A stretch of 64,000 nucleotides of DNA from Paracoccus alcaliphilus (GTDB lineage Bacteria > Pseudomonadota > Alphaproteobacteria > Rhodobacterales > Rhodobacteraceae), in assembly GCF_028553725.1 (NCBI RefSeq), contig NZ_CP067125.1:1-64000 (forward strand), written 5' to 3'. Below are positions 35,009 through 44,264 of the stretch, one piece after another. The notes under the pieces are model-generated. The model was not told where the DNA came from, did no database searches, and worked only from the letters and a program-made list of their open reading frames with translations. The first letter of the stretch is position 1. Each line of letters begins with the position of its first letter. A program made the translations under genes and the position numbers.

Positions 35009-35935
35009 TCAGTTCTTCGTCTGGAATTCTGCAAGATTGTCGGGGGTGACCAGTTCGAAGGGCACGGTCACAAGCTGCTCGAACGGCTCGTCCCGCGCGA
35101 TCTTCAGCACCGTGTCCAGCGCGCCTTGCCCCTGACCCTGCGCCGACTGATAGACGGTCACGGCCAGATCCCCTGCCTGCATCGATGCCAGCGCATCGCG
35201 GGTCGCATCGACGCCGGCCACGATCACGCTGTCGGTGCCGACCCCCGACGATTTCAGCGCCTGAATCGCGCCAAGCGCCATCTCGTCATTATTCGCGATC
35301 ACCGCATCCGGTTGCAGCCCCGAGGTGATCCAGTTGGTCATCAGATCCAGCGCCGGAGTCCGCATCCAGTTTGCAGTTTGCGCGTCCAGAATGTTGATGT
35401 TGCTGCATTCTTCCGACGCCAGAACCTCTTCGGTCGCGCGGGTGCGGCCACGCTGGCCGGTGGTGCCAAGCTGACCCATCAGGATCACCACATCGCCTTC
35501 GCCCTCCAGCAGACGGCAAACTTCGGTGGCTTCCAACCGCCCGGCCTCTTCCTCGTCCGAGCCGACCCAGGCCTGATTGGCGGGGAATTCATCGACACCG
35601 GCAGGCAGCATGTTCACGAAGACCAGAGGCACACCTGCCCGGTCCGCGATCCGCGACATGGCGCGCCCGGAATCGGCGTCCACCAGCATCATGATCACGC
35701 CATCGACGCCCGAGGCGATGAAATTCTCAAGCTGCGCCTGCTGGCGCGCGATGTCGCCCTGCGCGTCCTCCATCTGGACCTCGACGCCAAGTTCGCCGGC
35801 ATGGGCCTGAATGTTCTGGCGCAGTACGGTCAGGAAATTGTCGTCGAACAGCGACATGGCGACGCCGATCTTTTCGGCCTGCGCGCCCCCCGCCATCAAT
35901 GCGGTGACTGCGGCTGCGGTCAGGAATTTTTTCAT
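35009..35935 (-). CDS. Periplasmic sugar-binding protein (RbsB-like)
   Basis: A 308-residue protein with a Sec signal (MKKFLTAAAVTALMAGGAQA). Type I binding fold: EKIGVAMSLFDDNFLTVL at the start, ENFIASGVDGVIMMLVDAD, and IANNDEMALGAIQALKSSG with AGVDATRDALASMQAGDLAV near the end, all in line with RbsB-type proteins. It is the first gene of the second CUT2 importer. The 5' region of about 580 bp contains GCAA-TTGC boxes near 36230-36272, so the importer probably shares control with the iol genes. Confidence 0.92.
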   Translation of the reverse strand: MKKFLTAAAVTALMAGGAQAEKIGVAMSLFDDNFLTVLRQNIQAHAGELGVEVQMEDAQGDIARQQAQLENFIASGVDGVIMMLVDADSGRAMSRIADRAGVPLVFVNMLPAGVDEFPANQAWVGSDEEEAGRLEATEVCRLLEGEGDVVILMGQLGTTGQRGRTRATEEVLASEECSNINILDAQTANWMRTPALDLMTNWITSGLQPDAVIANNDEMALGAIQALKSSGVGTDSVIVAGVDATRDALASMQAGDLAVTVYQSAQGQGQGALDTVLKIARDEPFEQLVTVPFELVTPDNLAEFQTKN

Positions 35936-36515
35936 CTTGGTCTCCTCCAGTTGATCTCGGGCAGGTCACAGCCTGCGGTTCTTGTGCCGACCCGTCAGGG
36001 CCGGAGATCCGTTCCACGCCGGTCGCGATCAGGCACAGCGCAGCCATTGCGGGGGCTGTCGCCTCCGCCCGGTGCCCGTTGGCCGGGATGTCACCCTTGC
36101 TGATCGTGCCGCCTGCCCGGCGCCCCCCATATGCGGCGATCCCGCGAACGGAACCGCCTGTCTTGCAAGGACCAGACCCGGGTGGCCCGTCCTGCCTGCA
36201 ACAAGCAATACTGCCTTCGCAACATTTCTGCAATAAAAATTGCTAACAATGATTATGGCAATGATCGCTTGCATATCCCCAAGGCGATCACAACGGCTTC
36301 TGACGCCAAGCCACGCCGTCTTTTCCCACAAGCTCAATCAGTTGCAGCGTATAACGGGCTGTGGCCAGCCTGCCTTTGACGGTTGCAACGCCTGCAACAA
36401 TGCCACCGGCACGGCAAGTATTGGCCCACGCATGATCCTGCAATCGACTGGAATCCGCGAATCGGATGATCCAGTCGCCGCCATATTCGCGCGTTGGGGT
36501 ATCGGGATCGCCCCA
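35936..36515. promoter_or_regulatory. 580-bp control region of the second sugar importer
   Basis: No convincing gene is seen here. It contains a perfect GCAA-N6-TTGC box (36230-36243, GCAATAAAAATTGC), a near copy ACAATGATTATGGC at 36246-36259 of the sequence at iolD/iolG, and a GCAA-N7-TTGC variant at 36258-36272. The boxes are 295-340 bases from the binding-protein start, so the transcript probably has a long leader. The rest is GC-rich with no clear structure. Confidence 0.55.
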
Positions 36516-37709
36516 TCAGGCGGTCAGGCTGACATCCGTCCAGACGCCGCCCTCTGCATCTGACCGGATGGCCGAGCGGATGAAGCCCACGCCCGATGCG
36601 CCTTCGGCCAGCCCCGGATATGCCAGCAGGTCGGCGGGCAATTGTCGCCCTTCGCGGCGGGCTTCGATGGCAATGGCCAGTTCCTCGTAAAGATTACCCC
36701 AGGCATCGGACAGCGCCTCGGGATGGCCGCGCGGCATATGGATGAACCGCGACGCATCCGCCAGCATTCCCGCCCCGTGCCCGCGCGAGATGCGGATATG
36801 AGGGGCGTCAAAGGGCCGGTGGTGCAAGTATTCAGGATTTTCCTGATCCCATTCCAGCGTGCCTCGCAACCCCGAGATGCGAATGCGCAACCCGCATTGC
36901 GCCCCCGCCAGTGCCTGCGAAATCAGGATCGTTCCCGGCACTTCGCCCTGATAGCGGCAGTTGACATATGCCGTATCCTCAAGCGGTTGCTCGGCGCCAA
37001 GGCGGTGGAATTCGGCCCTCAGCCGCTCCAGCTTCAACCCCGACACGAACTCGGCCAGATGATGCGCGTGGGTGCCGATATCGGCGGTTGTCGCGGCGCC
37101 GCCCACCTTGGCCGGATCCTGCCGCCAGGGCGTTCCCGACCATGCCGACCCCGCTGGCAACAGCGCCATTTCCTGAAAATATTCGGTATGGATCTGGCTG
37201 ACCGGGCCGATCGCGCCCTCGGCCACCATCTGACGCATCTGGCGCACCATGGCATGAGCCGCGAAGGAATAGGTGACGCCGAAAACCACCCCGGTTTCAC
37301 GTTGCTTGTCGATCAGCGCCTGAGTCTCGTCCGCCGTATTGACCAGCGGCTTGTCGCAGATGATGTCGATGCCCGCATCCATGAACGCCATCGCGACCGG
37401 GTGATGCAGGTGATTGGGCACGGTGATCGCGACAGCCTCGATTCCGTCGGGACGTGCGGCCTCGGCCCGCGCCATCTCGCGCCAGTCACTATAGATGCGA
37501 TCGGACGCCAGGCCCCATTCGCGGCCCGATGCCTGCGCCACCTCGGGGCGCGACGACAGCGCGCCCGCGACGATCTGCCAACGGTCGGACAACCGCGCAC
37601 CGCGCGCATGAACGCGCCCGATGAACGCCCCCGCACCTCCGCCAACGACACCCAGCCTCAGACGGCGGGTGATTGGCGGAAACCCCGAATCCAGCATTGA
37701 ACCGGCCAT
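36516..37709 (-). CDS. Gfo/Idh/MocA-family oxidoreductase (RpiR-box controlled)
   Basis: A 397-residue oxidoreductase. Cofactor loop GVVGGGAGAFIGRVHARGAR, catalytic Lys in CDKPLVNT, Asp/His pair in ADIGTHAHHLAEFV. It follows the 19963-21120 enzyme closely in motif order and length, so the two are paralogues. The start at 37709 has a GGAGGAA site. Its own promoter has TTGCAA, 17 bases, TCATAT overlapped by the same operator as iolD/iolG. It is transcribed toward the second importer but separated by 580 bp. It probably acts on the sugar this importer brings in. Confidence 0.9.
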   Translation of the reverse strand: MAGSMLDSGFPPITRRLRLGVVGGGAGAFIGRVHARGARLSDRWQIVAGALSSRPEVAQASGREWGLASDRIYSDWREMARAEAARPDGIEAVAITVPNHLHHPVAMAFMDAGIDIICDKPLVNTADETQALIDKQRETGVVFGVTYSFAAHAMVRQMRQMVAEGAIGPVSQIHTEYFQEMALLPAGSAWSGTPWRQDPAKVGGAATTADIGTHAHHLAEFVSGLKLERLRAEFHRLGAEQPLEDTAYVNCRYQGEVPGTILISQALAGAQCGLRIRISGLRGTLEWDQENPEYLHHRPFDAPHIRISRGHGAGMLADASRFIHMPRGHPEALSDAWGNLYEELAIAIEARREGRQLPADLLAYPGLAEGASGVGFIRSAIRSDAEGGVWTDVSLTA

Positions 37710-37742
37710 GATTCCTCCGTGACAGCGGTAGTTGCTGCCAGG

Positions 37743-37782
37743 ATATGAACGCATGCGGATCAGTTTTGCAATGATTATTGCC
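37743..37782 (-). promoter_or_regulatory. Promoter and GCAA-N6-TTGC operator of the Gfo/Idh gene
   Basis: Minus-strand TTGCAA (37771-37766), 17-base spacer, TCATAT (37748-37743). The box GCAATGATTATTGC (37768-37781) overlaps the -35. The 21 bases from 37762 to 37782 are identical to 25819-25839 in the iolD/iolG spacer. Confidence 0.65.
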
Positions 37783-37812
37783 TGATCGTAAATTTATATA
37801 TTTATGTTGCGA

Positions 37813-38475
37813 TCATAGGCCGTCATCGGCGCGGCGACCACCCATTCCAAGGCCCATGCCCATCCCCATTCCGCCGCCGCCCATGCCGCCTCCACCGCCT
37901 CCGCCGCCCGAGCCGCCGCTTCCGCTGCGGCCCGACCGGTTGCTGCCCTGTTGGCGGGTCGGTCCCTGGCTGGGGATCTGGACATCGGCCGGCACCGGGC
38001 CAAGATCCAGCGCCTTGCGGATGAAGTCGCGCAGCGAAGTGACCAGCTCCGATGTATGAATGGGCTGCCCGGCCGCCAGATCAGCGGCGGCCCTTGCCGC
38101 CAGCCTGACCTGATCCTCGGTGCCCAGCAGGATGATATCGGACAGGGCCGCCTCGACGGAATCGCGAATGCGGCGGTTCCGGTCCGATCCGGTCAGGGAC
38201 AGTTCGGCCTCGGGCTCTTCGGCGGCGCGGCGCTTCAGGTCGCCCAGATGGGTGGGGTCCACCAGCAGCTTGCCGGTAAAAGAGCCACCAAGCGCCTTGT
38301 AGGCCGCGATCAGGGTCTTCAACCTTTCGTTGATCTGACGGTTCGCGCGTTGCTGCCTTTGCTGAATGGTCAGCATCATCAGCACCCGGATACCCACCCC
38401 GACCAGCATGAAGACGGCCAGCCCCAGAAGGCTGAACAGCACTCCCTGCCAAGAGCTGAAATCCATGAAACGCAT
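37813..38475 (-). CDS. Membrane-anchored protein with Gly/Met-rich tail, unknown function
   Basis: A 220-residue protein. One N-terminal membrane helix (VLFSLLGLAVFMLVGVGIRV) is followed by a charged coiled-coil-like stretch (QQRQQRANRQINERLKTLIA), a soluble domain (about residues 70-165), and a low-complexity tail of glycine and methionine after residue 180. The start at 38475 has a GAGGTGAAA site. I recognise no enzyme motif. It stands alone between the inositol and serine-cycle regions. Confidence 0.7.
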   Translation of the reverse strand: MRFMDFSSWQGVLFSLLGLAVFMLVGVGIRVLMMLTIQQRQQRANRQINERLKTLIAAYKALGGSFTGKLLVDPTHLGDLKRRAAEEPEAELSLTGSDRNRRIRDSVEAALSDIILLGTEDQVRLAARAAADLAAGQPIHTSELVTSLRDFIRKALDLGPVPADVQIPSQGPTRQQGSNRSGRSGSGGSGGGGGGGGMGGGGMGMGMGLGMGGRRADDGL

Positions 38476-38605
38476 TTTCACCTCGACTTGCTGGCAACCG
38501 GCGGGCGCGGATCGCAACCGCGCATGACTCATCTGCCTTTGAGCACTAATCCGCCCCGGCAGCCAATGATTTATTGCGGATGTCTGCGTCGGTCCGGGTG
38601 CCCGG

Positions 38606-39859
38606 TCAGCCCGGCAGCAGCAGCACCTGCACATCGGCGACATTGGTGCCGGTCGCGCCGGTAATCAGCAGATCGCCCGCCGCCTTCAGCGCCGCATAGC
38701 TGTCATTATTGGCCAGAAGCGTCTCAACATCCTGTCCGCTGGCACCGATACGGGCCAGCGTGCCGCCATCGACAATCCCGCCCGCCGCGTCGGTCGGACC
38801 GTCGCGGCCATCGGTGCCGCCGCTGAGAAACACCCAATGGTCGGGCAGGCTGTCGCCTTGCAGCGCGACCCGCAGGGCCAGTTCCTGATTGCGGCCTCCG
38901 CGTCCCGTTCCGCGCAGTTGCACGGTGGTTTCGCCACCAAAGATCAGCGCGGTCGGGCCGATGGAACCGGCACTCGCGGCGGCCTGAACGATCTGGTCGG
39001 CAGCGTCAGTGACATCCCCGACCAGCCTGTCGCTGACGATCCGGGCGGTCCAGCCATCGCCAAGCGCGCGGCGCATTGCCTCCAGCGATATCTCGTTGCT
39101 GCCGATCAGATGGTTTTCGGCGGCATGTTGCGGATCGGGCTCTTGCGGGGTCTCCAGCAGATCGCGCACCGCAGGCGGCAGGCGGTCCAGCAGGCCCCGG
39201 TCGCTCAGCAAGGCCCGCGCATCGGCCCGGCTGCCAAGCGGCGCGGTGGTCGGGCCGCTGGCGATGGCGCCCAACTCGTTGCCGATCACGTCCGACAGGA
39301 TCAGCGCGGTGACCGGGGCGGGCGCGGCGTGGCGCAGGAAGCCGCCGCCCTTCAGATCGGACAATTGCTGGCGGATCAGGTTCATCTGGGTGATGCCAAG
39401 CCCGCTTTCCAACAGGATGCGGGCAACCGCCTGCTTGTCGGCCAGCGTCAGCGGCGACCGGGGCACCGGCACCAGCGCCGACCCCCCGCCCGAGATCAGC
39501 GCATAGACCCGATCATCCGGCCCGGCCTTTTCCAACAGGGCGATGACCTCGCGCCCGGCATCCAGCCCGGCCTGATCCGGTTCGGGATGGCCAGCGGTCA
39601 GGATACGGGCGCCGGGTACCTCCTGCGCGTTCTGGTGATGCGTGACCCCCAGCGCCGTCACCGGGCCGGGGATATGGCGCAGGGCCTCGCCCAGCATGGC
39701 CGGGGTGGCCTTGCCGATGGCGATGACATAACTGTGCCCGCCCACCACGGTATCGGCGGGCGGATGATCGGCAAAGTGCTGATGCACGGCACGGGCGGGG
39801 TCCGCCGCCTCGACGGCGCGGTCGTAAAGCTGCCTTGCCAATGCACGCATATCAGTCAC
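38606..39859 (-). CDS. gck: Glycerate 2-kinase (MOFRL family)
   Basis: A 417-residue kinase of the GckA/TtuD family. Motifs include GKATPAMLGEAL, the glycine-rich LISGGGSALVPVP, the DVIGNELGAIASGPT segment and the C-terminal MOFRL domain (GETTVQLRGTGRGGRNQELA). It phosphorylates D-glycerate to 2-phosphoglycerate, the exit of carbon from the serine cycle. The preferred start is GTG at 39859, just after the malyl-CoA lyase stop; an ATG at 39850 is nearly as good. It is in an operon with the lyase and close to the other serine-cycle genes. Confidence 0.92.
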   Translation of the reverse strand: MTDMRALARQLYDRAVEAADPARAVHQHFADHPPADTVVGGHSYVIAIGKATPAMLGEALRHIPGPVTALGVTHHQNAQEVPGARILTAGHPEPDQAGLDAGREVIALLEKAGPDDRVYALISGGGSALVPVPRSPLTLADKQAVARILLESGLGITQMNLIRQQLSDLKGGGFLRHAAPAPVTALILSDVIGNELGAIASGPTTAPLGSRADARALLSDRGLLDRLPPAVRDLLETPQEPDPQHAAENHLIGSNEISLEAMRRALGDGWTARIVSDRLVGDVTDAADQIVQAAASAGSIGPTALIFGGETTVQLRGTGRGGRNQELALRVALQGDSLPDHWVFLSGGTDGRDGPTDAAGGIVDGGTLARIGASGQDVETLLANNDSYAALKAAGDLLITGATGTNVADVQVLLLPG

Positions 39860-39866
39860 GCCCCCC

Positions 39867-40841
39867 TCAGCCTGCGATCTGCCGGGCCTTTTCGACCAGC
39901 ACCTCGGCCTGCCGGATCGAGGCATAGTCGATCAGCCGCCCATCCAGCGACACCGCACCCTTGCCAGCCGCTTCGGCCTCGGCCATCGCGGCCAGGATCT
40001 TCTGGGCGCGGGCGACCTCTTCCTCGGACGGGCTCATCACCTCGTTGGCCAGCGCGATCTGGCTGGGATGGATGGCCCATTTCCCCTCGCAGCCGATGAC
40101 GGCAGCGCGATAGGCGGCGGCGCGATAGCCCTCGGGGTCCGAGAAATCGCCGAAGGGGCCGTCGATTGGACGCAGCCCGTTGGCACGCGCCGCAACCACC
40201 ATGCGAGAGATCGCATAATGCCACATATCGCCCCAGTGAACCTGCCGGTTGCCATCCCGATCGGGGTCTGTCAGCACCGCATATTGTTCATTGACGCCGC
40301 CGATCACCGTGGTCCGGGCGCGGGTGCTGGCGGCGTAATCGGCCACCCCGAAATGCAGGCTTTCATTGCGCTTCGAGGCCGCCGCGATCTCGCTGACATT
40401 CTGCATCCCAAGCGCGGTTTCGATGATGTGTTCAAAGCCGATGCGCTTCTTGAAGCCCATCGCATCCTCGATCTGGGTCACGATCATGTCCACGGCATAG
40501 ACATCGGCGGCGGTGCCGACCTTGGGGATCATGATCAGGTCCAGCCGCTCTCCGGCCTGCTCGACGACGTCCACCACATCGCGATACATGTAATGCGTGT
40601 CCAGACCGTTGATTCGAATCGACATGGTTTTCTTGCCCCAGTCGATCTCGTTCAGGGCCTTGATGATGTTCTTGCGCGCCTGTGCCTTTTCATCCGGCGC
40701 CACCGCATCCTCAAGATCCAGAAAGATCACATCGGCGTCGGAATCCGCAGCCTTTTGAAACATTTGCGCCTGGCTGCCGGGAACAGCAAGTTCGCTTCGA
40801 TTCAACCGGGCAGGGGCCTGTTCGATGGGAAAGAAACTCAT
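39867..40841 (-). CDS. mcl: L-malyl-CoA lyase / CoA ester lyase
   Basis: A 324-residue HpcH/CitE-type lyase. RSELAVPGSQAQMFQKAA, the metal site IFLDLEDAVAPDEK, ISIRINGLDTHY-like SIRINGLDTHYMYRD, and GFEHIIETALGMQNV match malyl-CoA lyases of Methylobacterium and Rhodobacter. It splits malyl-CoA to glyoxylate and acetyl-CoA, closing the serine cycle; related enzymes also handle beta-methylmalyl-CoA. It is upstream of glycerate kinase in one operon and divergent from a LuxR-type regulator spacer. The context with mtkAB supports the malyl-CoA role. Confidence 0.94.
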   Translation of the reverse strand: MSFFPIEQAPARLNRSELAVPGSQAQMFQKAADSDADVIFLDLEDAVAPDEKAQARKNIIKALNEIDWGKKTMSIRINGLDTHYMYRDVVDVVEQAGERLDLIMIPKVGTAADVYAVDMIVTQIEDAMGFKKRIGFEHIIETALGMQNVSEIAAASKRNESLHFGVADYAASTRARTTVIGGVNEQYAVLTDPDRDGNRQVHWGDMWHYAISRMVVAARANGLRPIDGPFGDFSDPEGYRAAAYRAAVIGCEGKWAIHPSQIALANEVMSPSEEEVARAQKILAAMAEAEAAGKGAVSLDGRLIDYASIRQAEVLVEKARQIAG

Positions 40842-40948
40842 GGCTGACTCCTTTTGCCGTCAGTGGGAACGTTCGGCTGAATACAGATTGGAAATAATAT
40901 TTCCTGTCAAGGACGACCATTTTACGAATATTTCGTGCATGGGATGCA

Positions 40949-41599
40949 TCAGTCGCCATCGCTGACAGGACGTCGGCCCGCCAGACGGCTGGAATAATAG
41001 AATGCGATGGCCTGTGCGCGGTTCTTGACCGACAGCTTGTCATAAAGGTTCGACAGGTGGAATTTCACCGTATTGGTCGAGATGCCCAGCTCTTTCGACA
41101 ACTCGCGGTTGGTCAGGCCCTTGGACAGCGCCTCCAGCATGATCGCCTCGCGCCGCGACAGCGACTGGATCGGGTCGCGCTGCAATTCCCGCACATCCAG
41201 ATAGGGGAACACCATATTCCCCGCCGCCACGGCGATGCAGGTTTCCAGCAGGGTCTCGACCGGACCGTTACGGGCCACGAACCCGGCGGCGCCCGCACCC
41301 ATGGCCGCGCGGTGGGTATCGCCGCCCTCATCCGCATAGACCACGATGCGCGGCGCGTGATCCTGTTCGCGCAGCACCTCCAGCAGCCTTGCGCCGCCCA
41401 GCAGCGGCAGGTTCCAGTCGATGATCCCGACCTGGGACGGAACCCGCATCACCGTCGCCAGAAACCCCTCGGCGGTGGCAGAGGTCGCCACCAGAGAGAA
41501 TCGGGGATCACGCTCGAAAACCTCGGACAGGGCGGACAGAACCAGCGGATTGCCATCCGCCAGCATGATCGAGACTTTGGGACCAGAACCGCCAGTCAT
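40949..41599 (-). CDS. LuxR-family response regulator with atypical receiver
   Basis: A 216-residue NarL-type protein. The receiver-like domain (residues 8-120) keeps a phosphorylatable Asp in GIIDWNLPLLGG, but the acidic pair is reduced to one Asp (MLADGNPL) and the conserved Lys is missing (GFVARNGP). The output domain is a full LuxR helix-turn-helix (SLSRREAIMLEALSKG, ELGISTNTVKFHLSNLYDKL). The start at 41599 has an AAGGA site. It sits between the two serine-cycle operons with no sensor kinase nearby, so it may respond to a small molecule or be constitutively dimeric and control both. Confidence 0.85.
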   Translation of the reverse strand: MTGGSGPKVSIMLADGNPLVLSALSEVFERDPRFSLVATSATAEGFLATVMRVPSQVGIIDWNLPLLGGARLLEVLREQDHAPRIVVYADEGGDTHRAAMGAGAAGFVARNGPVETLLETCIAVAAGNMVFPYLDVRELQRDPIQSLSRREAIMLEALSKGLTNRELSKELGISTNTVKFHLSNLYDKLSVKNRAQAIAFYYSSRLAGRRPVSDGD

Positions 41600-41794
41600 T
41601 TGAATTCCTTGCATTTTCGCCATTTCCTACCCATTCGGGCGGGGATCGTTTTGGTATGCAATCGCATTCCCGCCGTAATGGGTGGTAATTTCCCCACCCA
41701 TATAGATACCCAAAAGCAGGATCAAGTTACGTTGCGGAAATTACCGGCAGATGTGCCGAATAGCGCAGCAATTCATCTTGGAGGAAATCGACCG

Positions 41795-43042
41795 ATGACT
41801 GCCGTCACGATCTTCCCGCAGCTTGAGATCCCGCAAACGATCGCCGCCGGGCCCGGCCCCGGCAATACCGATCCGCGGGTGCTGCAACGTTTCGCCAGCG
41901 CCGGAGTCGCCGACCATATGCAGGCCGATGTCCTGCGCGGCATGATCGAATGCAAGCTGATGCTGCGTGAAATCATGGGCACCGAAAATATCCACACCTT
42001 CGGCGTCGCGGGCACGGGTTGGAGCGGGCTTGACGTGATGTTCAGCGCGGTGATGCCCGGCGACAAGGTGGTGGTGTTCAGCAACGGCACGTTCTCGGGC
42101 ATCGATGGGCTGACGGTGCGCATGAAGGCCGCCACGGCCGAAGAGCTGGCGGCGAACCCGCTTGATCCGAAACCGGCCTCGGTCACGATCATCGACGTGC
42201 CGCATGGGCAATCCGTCACCGCCGAGACCGTCGAGGCCGCACTGGCGCAGCACAAGCCGAAATGGGCGGCGATGGCGCATTGGGAAACCGGATCGGGACG
42301 GATCAACGACCTGCGCGGCTTCTCGGACGCCTGCGAGCGGCATGGCGTGATGGGGCTGATCGACGCCGTGTCGTCGCTGGGGGTCGAGGACTTCCGCATC
42401 GACGATTATCCCGGCGTGGCCGGCTGGGCCTCTTGTCCGCAAAAGGGCATCTGCTGCCTGCCGCTGACCTATGCGCCGGTCTCGTTCACCGACCGCTATA
42501 TCCAGACGCTGCAGGCCAGCGGCACCCGCACCTTCGTGCATCACCCGATCCTCGAGGCCCGGCATTGGGGCATCATCGACGGCAAGGACGCCGAAAAGGG
42601 CACCTATCACCGCACCCACAGCGCCTATGCCGTCGCCGCATTCCACGAATCCCTGCGCATCCTGTTGCAGGAAACCGTCGCGCAGCGGGCCAAGGATTAC
42701 GCCTTCCACGAGGCCGCTTTGCGCAAGGCGGTCACGGCGATGGGCTGCAATGTCACGTCGAACATGACCTCGCTTGTGGTGCTGAACCTGCCCGACAATC
42801 TGGCGGGACGAGAGGCGGAACTGGTGCAGGCCTGCCGCGCCTCGGGCTTCGGCATCTGGCCGACCCTGTCCGAACCGGTGCAGGTCCGCATCGGCATTCT
42901 CAACCTGCTCAATCAGGCGGCGATCACCGATATCGTCACGCGCTTCGGCGCGGCACTGAACGAGATGGGGGCGGGCATCGACATGGGCGCGGTCACCGAC
43001 CAGCTGGACCGACAATTCGATCAGGCCGTGGCCGCCGAGTAA
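41795..43042 (+). CDS. sgaA: Serine-glyoxylate aminotransferase
   Basis: A 415-residue class V PLP aminotransferase. [17 protein letters not shown] at the N-terminus and [18 protein letters not shown] with the catalytic [18 protein letters not shown] [16 protein letters not shown] follow the family. The PLP lysine is K217 in [13 protein letters not shown]. It turns serine and glyoxylate into hydroxypyruvate and glycine, the entry reaction of the serine cycle. The ATG at 41795 has a GGAGGAAATC site. It leads the plus-strand serine-cycle operon sgaA-mtkA-mtkB-hprA. Confidence 0.93.
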   Translation: MTAVTIFPQLEIPQTIAAGPGPGNTDPRVLQRFASAGVADHMQADVLRGMIECKLMLREIMGTENIHTFGVAGTGWSGLDVMFSAVMPGDKVVVFSNGTFSGIDGLTVRMKAATAEELAANPLDPKPASVTIIDVPHGQSVTAETVEAALAQHKPKWAAMAHWETGSGRINDLRGFSDACERHGVMGLIDAVSSLGVEDFRIDDYPGVAGWASCPQKGICCLPLTYAPVSFTDRYIQTLQASGTRTFVHHPILEARHWGIIDGKDAEKGTYHRTHSAYAVAAFHESLRILLQETVAQRAKDYAFHEAALRKAVTAMGCNVTSNMTSLVVLNLPDNLAGREAELVQACRASGFGIWPTLSEPVQVRIGILNLLNQAAITDIVTRFGAALNEMGAGIDMGAVTDQLDRQFDQAVAAE

Positions 43043-43064
43043 TCGCCCCTGGGGAGGAGCAGAG

Positions 43065-44264
43065 ATGAACATTCACGAATATCAGGCCAAGGAACTGCTT
43101 GCCAATTTCGGCGTCGGCGTGCCGCCCGGCGCATTGGCCTACAGCCCCGAACAGGCGACCTATCGCGCCCGCGAAATGGGCGGCAACCGGTGGGTGGTCA
43201 AGGCGCAGGTCCATGCCGGTGGCCGGGGCAAGGCGGGCGGCGTCAAGGTCTGCGACAGCGATGACGAAATCCAGGCCGCGACCGAAGCCATGTTCGGCCA
43301 GAAGCTGGTCACCCATCAGACCGGCCCCGAGGGCAAGGGCATCTATCGCGTCTATGTCGAGGCCGCCGTGCCCATCGCGCGCGAGATCTATCTGGGCTTC
43401 GTGCTGGACCGCGCCAGCCAGCGGGTGATGATCGTCGCCAGCAGCGAGGGCGGCATGGAGATCGAGGAAATCTCTGCATCCCGCCCCGACAGCATCGTCC
43501 GCGCCACGGTGGAACCCGCGGTCGGGCTGCCCGAATTCCAGTGCCGCGAGATCGCCTTTGCGCTGGGGATCGAGGCGGGCATGATCCAGCAGATGGTGCG
43601 CACGCTGCGCGGCTGCTATCGCGCATTCCGCGAACTGGACGCCACCATGGTCGAGGTCAATCCGCTGGTCATCACCCGCGACGACCGCATTCTGGCGCTG
43701 GACGCCAAGATGACCTTCGACGACAACGCCCTGTTCCGGCATCCGCAGATTTCCGAACTGCGCGACAAGTCGCAAGAGGATCCGCGCGAATCCCGCGCCG
43801 CCGATCGCGGCCTGAACTATGTCGGGCTGGACGGCAATATCGGCTGCATCGTCAACGGCGCCGGGCTGGCGATGGCGACGATGGACACGATCAAGCTGGC
43901 GGGCGGAGAGCCTGCGAACTTCCTCGATATCGGCGGCGGCGCGACGCCCGAACGGGTGGCCAAGGCGTTCCGGCTGGTGATGTCGGACAAGAACGTGCAG
44001 GCGATCCTTGTGAACATCTTTGCCGGGATCAACCGCTGCGACTGGGTGGCCGAAGGCGTCGTGCAGGCGTTGCGCGAAAACCCGGTGGATGTGCCCGTCG
44101 TCGTGCGCCTTGCCGGGACCAATGTCGAAGAGGGGCAGAAGATCCTTGCCCAAAGCGGCCTGCCGCTGATCCGCGCCACCACCCTGAACGAGGCCGCCGA
44201 ACGTGCCGTCGGCGCATGGCAGAGCGACAGGAAGAACTATAACAATCTGAGGGCCGTCCAATGA
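43065..44264 (+). CDS. mtkA: Malate-CoA ligase, beta subunit (malate thiokinase)
   Basis: A 399-residue ATP-grasp protein of the succinyl-CoA synthetase beta family: [55 protein letters not shown] and [16 protein letters not shown]. Succinate and malate ligases look alike; the malate role follows from the serine-cycle operon, in which mtkA-mtkB and malyl-CoA lyase work in sequence. It has a GGGGAGGAG ribosome site and overlaps mtkB by four bases. Confidence 0.94.
   Translation: MNIHEYQAKELLANFGVGVPPGALAYSPEQATYRAREMGGNRWVVKAQVHAGGRGKAGGVKVCDSDDEIQAATEAMFGQKLVTHQTGPEGKGIYRVYVEAAVPIAREIYLGFVLDRASQRVMIVASSEGGMEIEEISASRPDSIVRATVEPAVGLPEFQCREIAFALGIEAGMIQQMVRTLRGCYRAFRELDATMVEVNPLVITRDDRILALDAKMTFDDNALFRHPQISELRDKSQEDPRESRAADRGLNYVGLDGNIGCIVNGAGLAMATMDTIKLAGGEPANFLDIGGGATPERVAKAFRLVMSDKNVQAILVNIFAGINRCDWVAEGVVQALRENPVDVPVVVRLAGTNVEEGQKILAQSGLPLIRATTLNEAAERAVGAWQSDRKNYNNLRAVQ

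Noticed and set aside
32135..36103. A 1322-codon plus-strand frame
   Set aside because: It is antisense to the second sugar importer, whose three genes have clear motifs and ribosome sites. Composition is that of a shadow frame.
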